Of a stretch of DNA of 22,745 bases, positions 22,334-22,745 are shown in pieces. The notes under the pieces are model-generated. The model saw only the letters and a list, made by a program, of their open reading frames with translations, searched no databases and was not told where the DNA came from. How positions within the stretch are numbered: position 1 is the stretch's first letter; each line of letters begins with the position of its first letter. A program made the translations under genes and the position numbers. Source of the DNA: JBDREF01 sp043820045 (GTDB taxonomy: Bacteria; Planctomycetota; Phycisphaerae; Sedimentisphaerales; Anaerobacaceae); the NCBI GenBank assembly GCA_043820045.1, contig JBDREF010000474.1, forward strand, positions 1 to 22,745. The letters run 5' to 3'.

Positions 22334-22745
22334 ATCGATGGATATCAAGAGCAAGCGAATAGCCGTGCTCTCGCCGGTCGCGTGGCGGACGCCTCCTCGC
22401 GCTTACGGCGCATGGGAGACCGTCGCGAGCAACATTACTGAGGGGCTTGTCGCACGCGGCTGGAAAAACGTAACCTTGTTTGCCACGAAAGACTCCATCA
22501 CAAAGGCAAGACTCGAAGGCTGGGTGGAAAGTGGCTACGAAGAGGACAAGTCGCAGATCGCCTCGGTCTCGACCTGCCTGCATATTTCCAAAGCCATGCA
22601 GAAGGCGGGCGAGTTCGACCTGATTCACAACAATTTCGATTATCTGCCGTTGACGTATCTGCCGTTCATAAAGACGCCAATGCTGACCACCATCCACGGC
22701 TTTTCCGACTCGGATATTCTGCGTGTTTACTACGACCACAAGGAT
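22326..22745 (+). CDS. GT4-type glycosyltransferase, N-terminal part (cut by window edge)
   Basis: Open to the right edge, 140 codons visible. The ATG at 22326 overlaps the dehydrogenase stop by 8 nt; a second ATG at 22338 (MDIKSKRIAVLSP) is an alternative. The sequence shows the first Rossmann half of a GT-B glycosyltransferase: IAVLSPVAWRTPPRAYGAWE, then TEGLVARGWKNVTLFATKDS, then FDLIHNNFDYLPLTYLP and MLTTIHGFSD. The YGAWE-for-YGGTE pattern and the DLIHNN segment are typical of GT4 enzymes that build surface glycans. The donor-binding C-terminal half with its E(x7)E motif lies outside the window, so family assignment is good but specificity is unknown. Confidence 0.85.
   Translation, partial: MPKSMDIKSKRIAVLSPVAWRTPPRAYGAWETVASNITEGLVARGWKNVTLFATKDSITKARLEGWVESGYEEDKSQIASVSTCLHISKAMQKAGEFDLIHNNFDYLPLTYLPFIKTPMLTTIHGFSDSDILRVYYDHKD

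Noticed and set aside
1..22745. tRNA, rRNA, CRISPR array, transposase, integrase or phage genes
   Set aside because: Looked for T-loop-like motifs, regularly spaced direct repeats and mobile-element protein motifs and found none.

Overview
The window reads as a piece of a bacterial chromosome, most likely from a planctomycete of the Phycisphaerae / Sedimentisphaerales type. This is inferred from gene content rather than a marker gene. The clues are a secreted LamG-type protein with two dockerin-like calcium-loop segments (18187-20433), a small HYExAFE-like nuclease-fold protein (2862-3377), a RNase Y-YmdB gene pair, and palindromic dispersed repeats of the kind that fill many environmental genomes. 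Coding density is high and GC is moderate (roughly mid-50s % by eye). No tRNA, rRNA, CRISPR array, transposase or phage gene was found.

Layout. (1) 2-4080, plus strand: the 3' end of hisS, a cluster of palindromic repeats, a secreted esterase whose leader region carries an in-frame repeat, a HYExAFE-like protein, a Dabb-domain lipoprotein and a 46-residue lipoprotein. (2) 4384-10478, plus strand: a compact, overlapping tripartite efflux operon (MacA-like adaptor, MacB/LolD-like ATPase, MacB-type permease, lipidated TolC-like outer-membrane factor), then an unrecognised six-TM protein with a probable C-terminal bacterial PH domain. (3) 10551-13889, minus strand: a GH130 glycoside phosphorylase/hydrolase and a large MsbA-like ABC exporter with a PDZ-like domain between TM1 and TM2. 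(4) 14090-14719, plus strand: a glyoxalase-II-like metallo-hydrolase. (5) 14860-17334, minus strand: rny followed by ymdB, preceded by a long, hairpin-rich leader with a good sigma70-type promoter. (6) 18187-20433, minus strand: the large secreted LamG protein. (7) 20699 to the end, plus strand: a nucleotide-sugar dehydrogenase overlapping the start of a GT4 glycosyltransferase, apparently the beginning of a surface-glycan locus.

Working together: the efflux genes should form one envelope-spanning pump. RNase Y and YmdB are known partners in Firmicutes RNA turnover and biofilm control, and their adjacency here suggests the link reaches this lineage. The most unusual items are the ABC exporter with a predicted periplasmic PDZ domain, the structured leader upstream of rny, and the palindromic repeat read in frame inside the esterase leader. 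All functional calls come from reading motifs by eye; no database search was possible.
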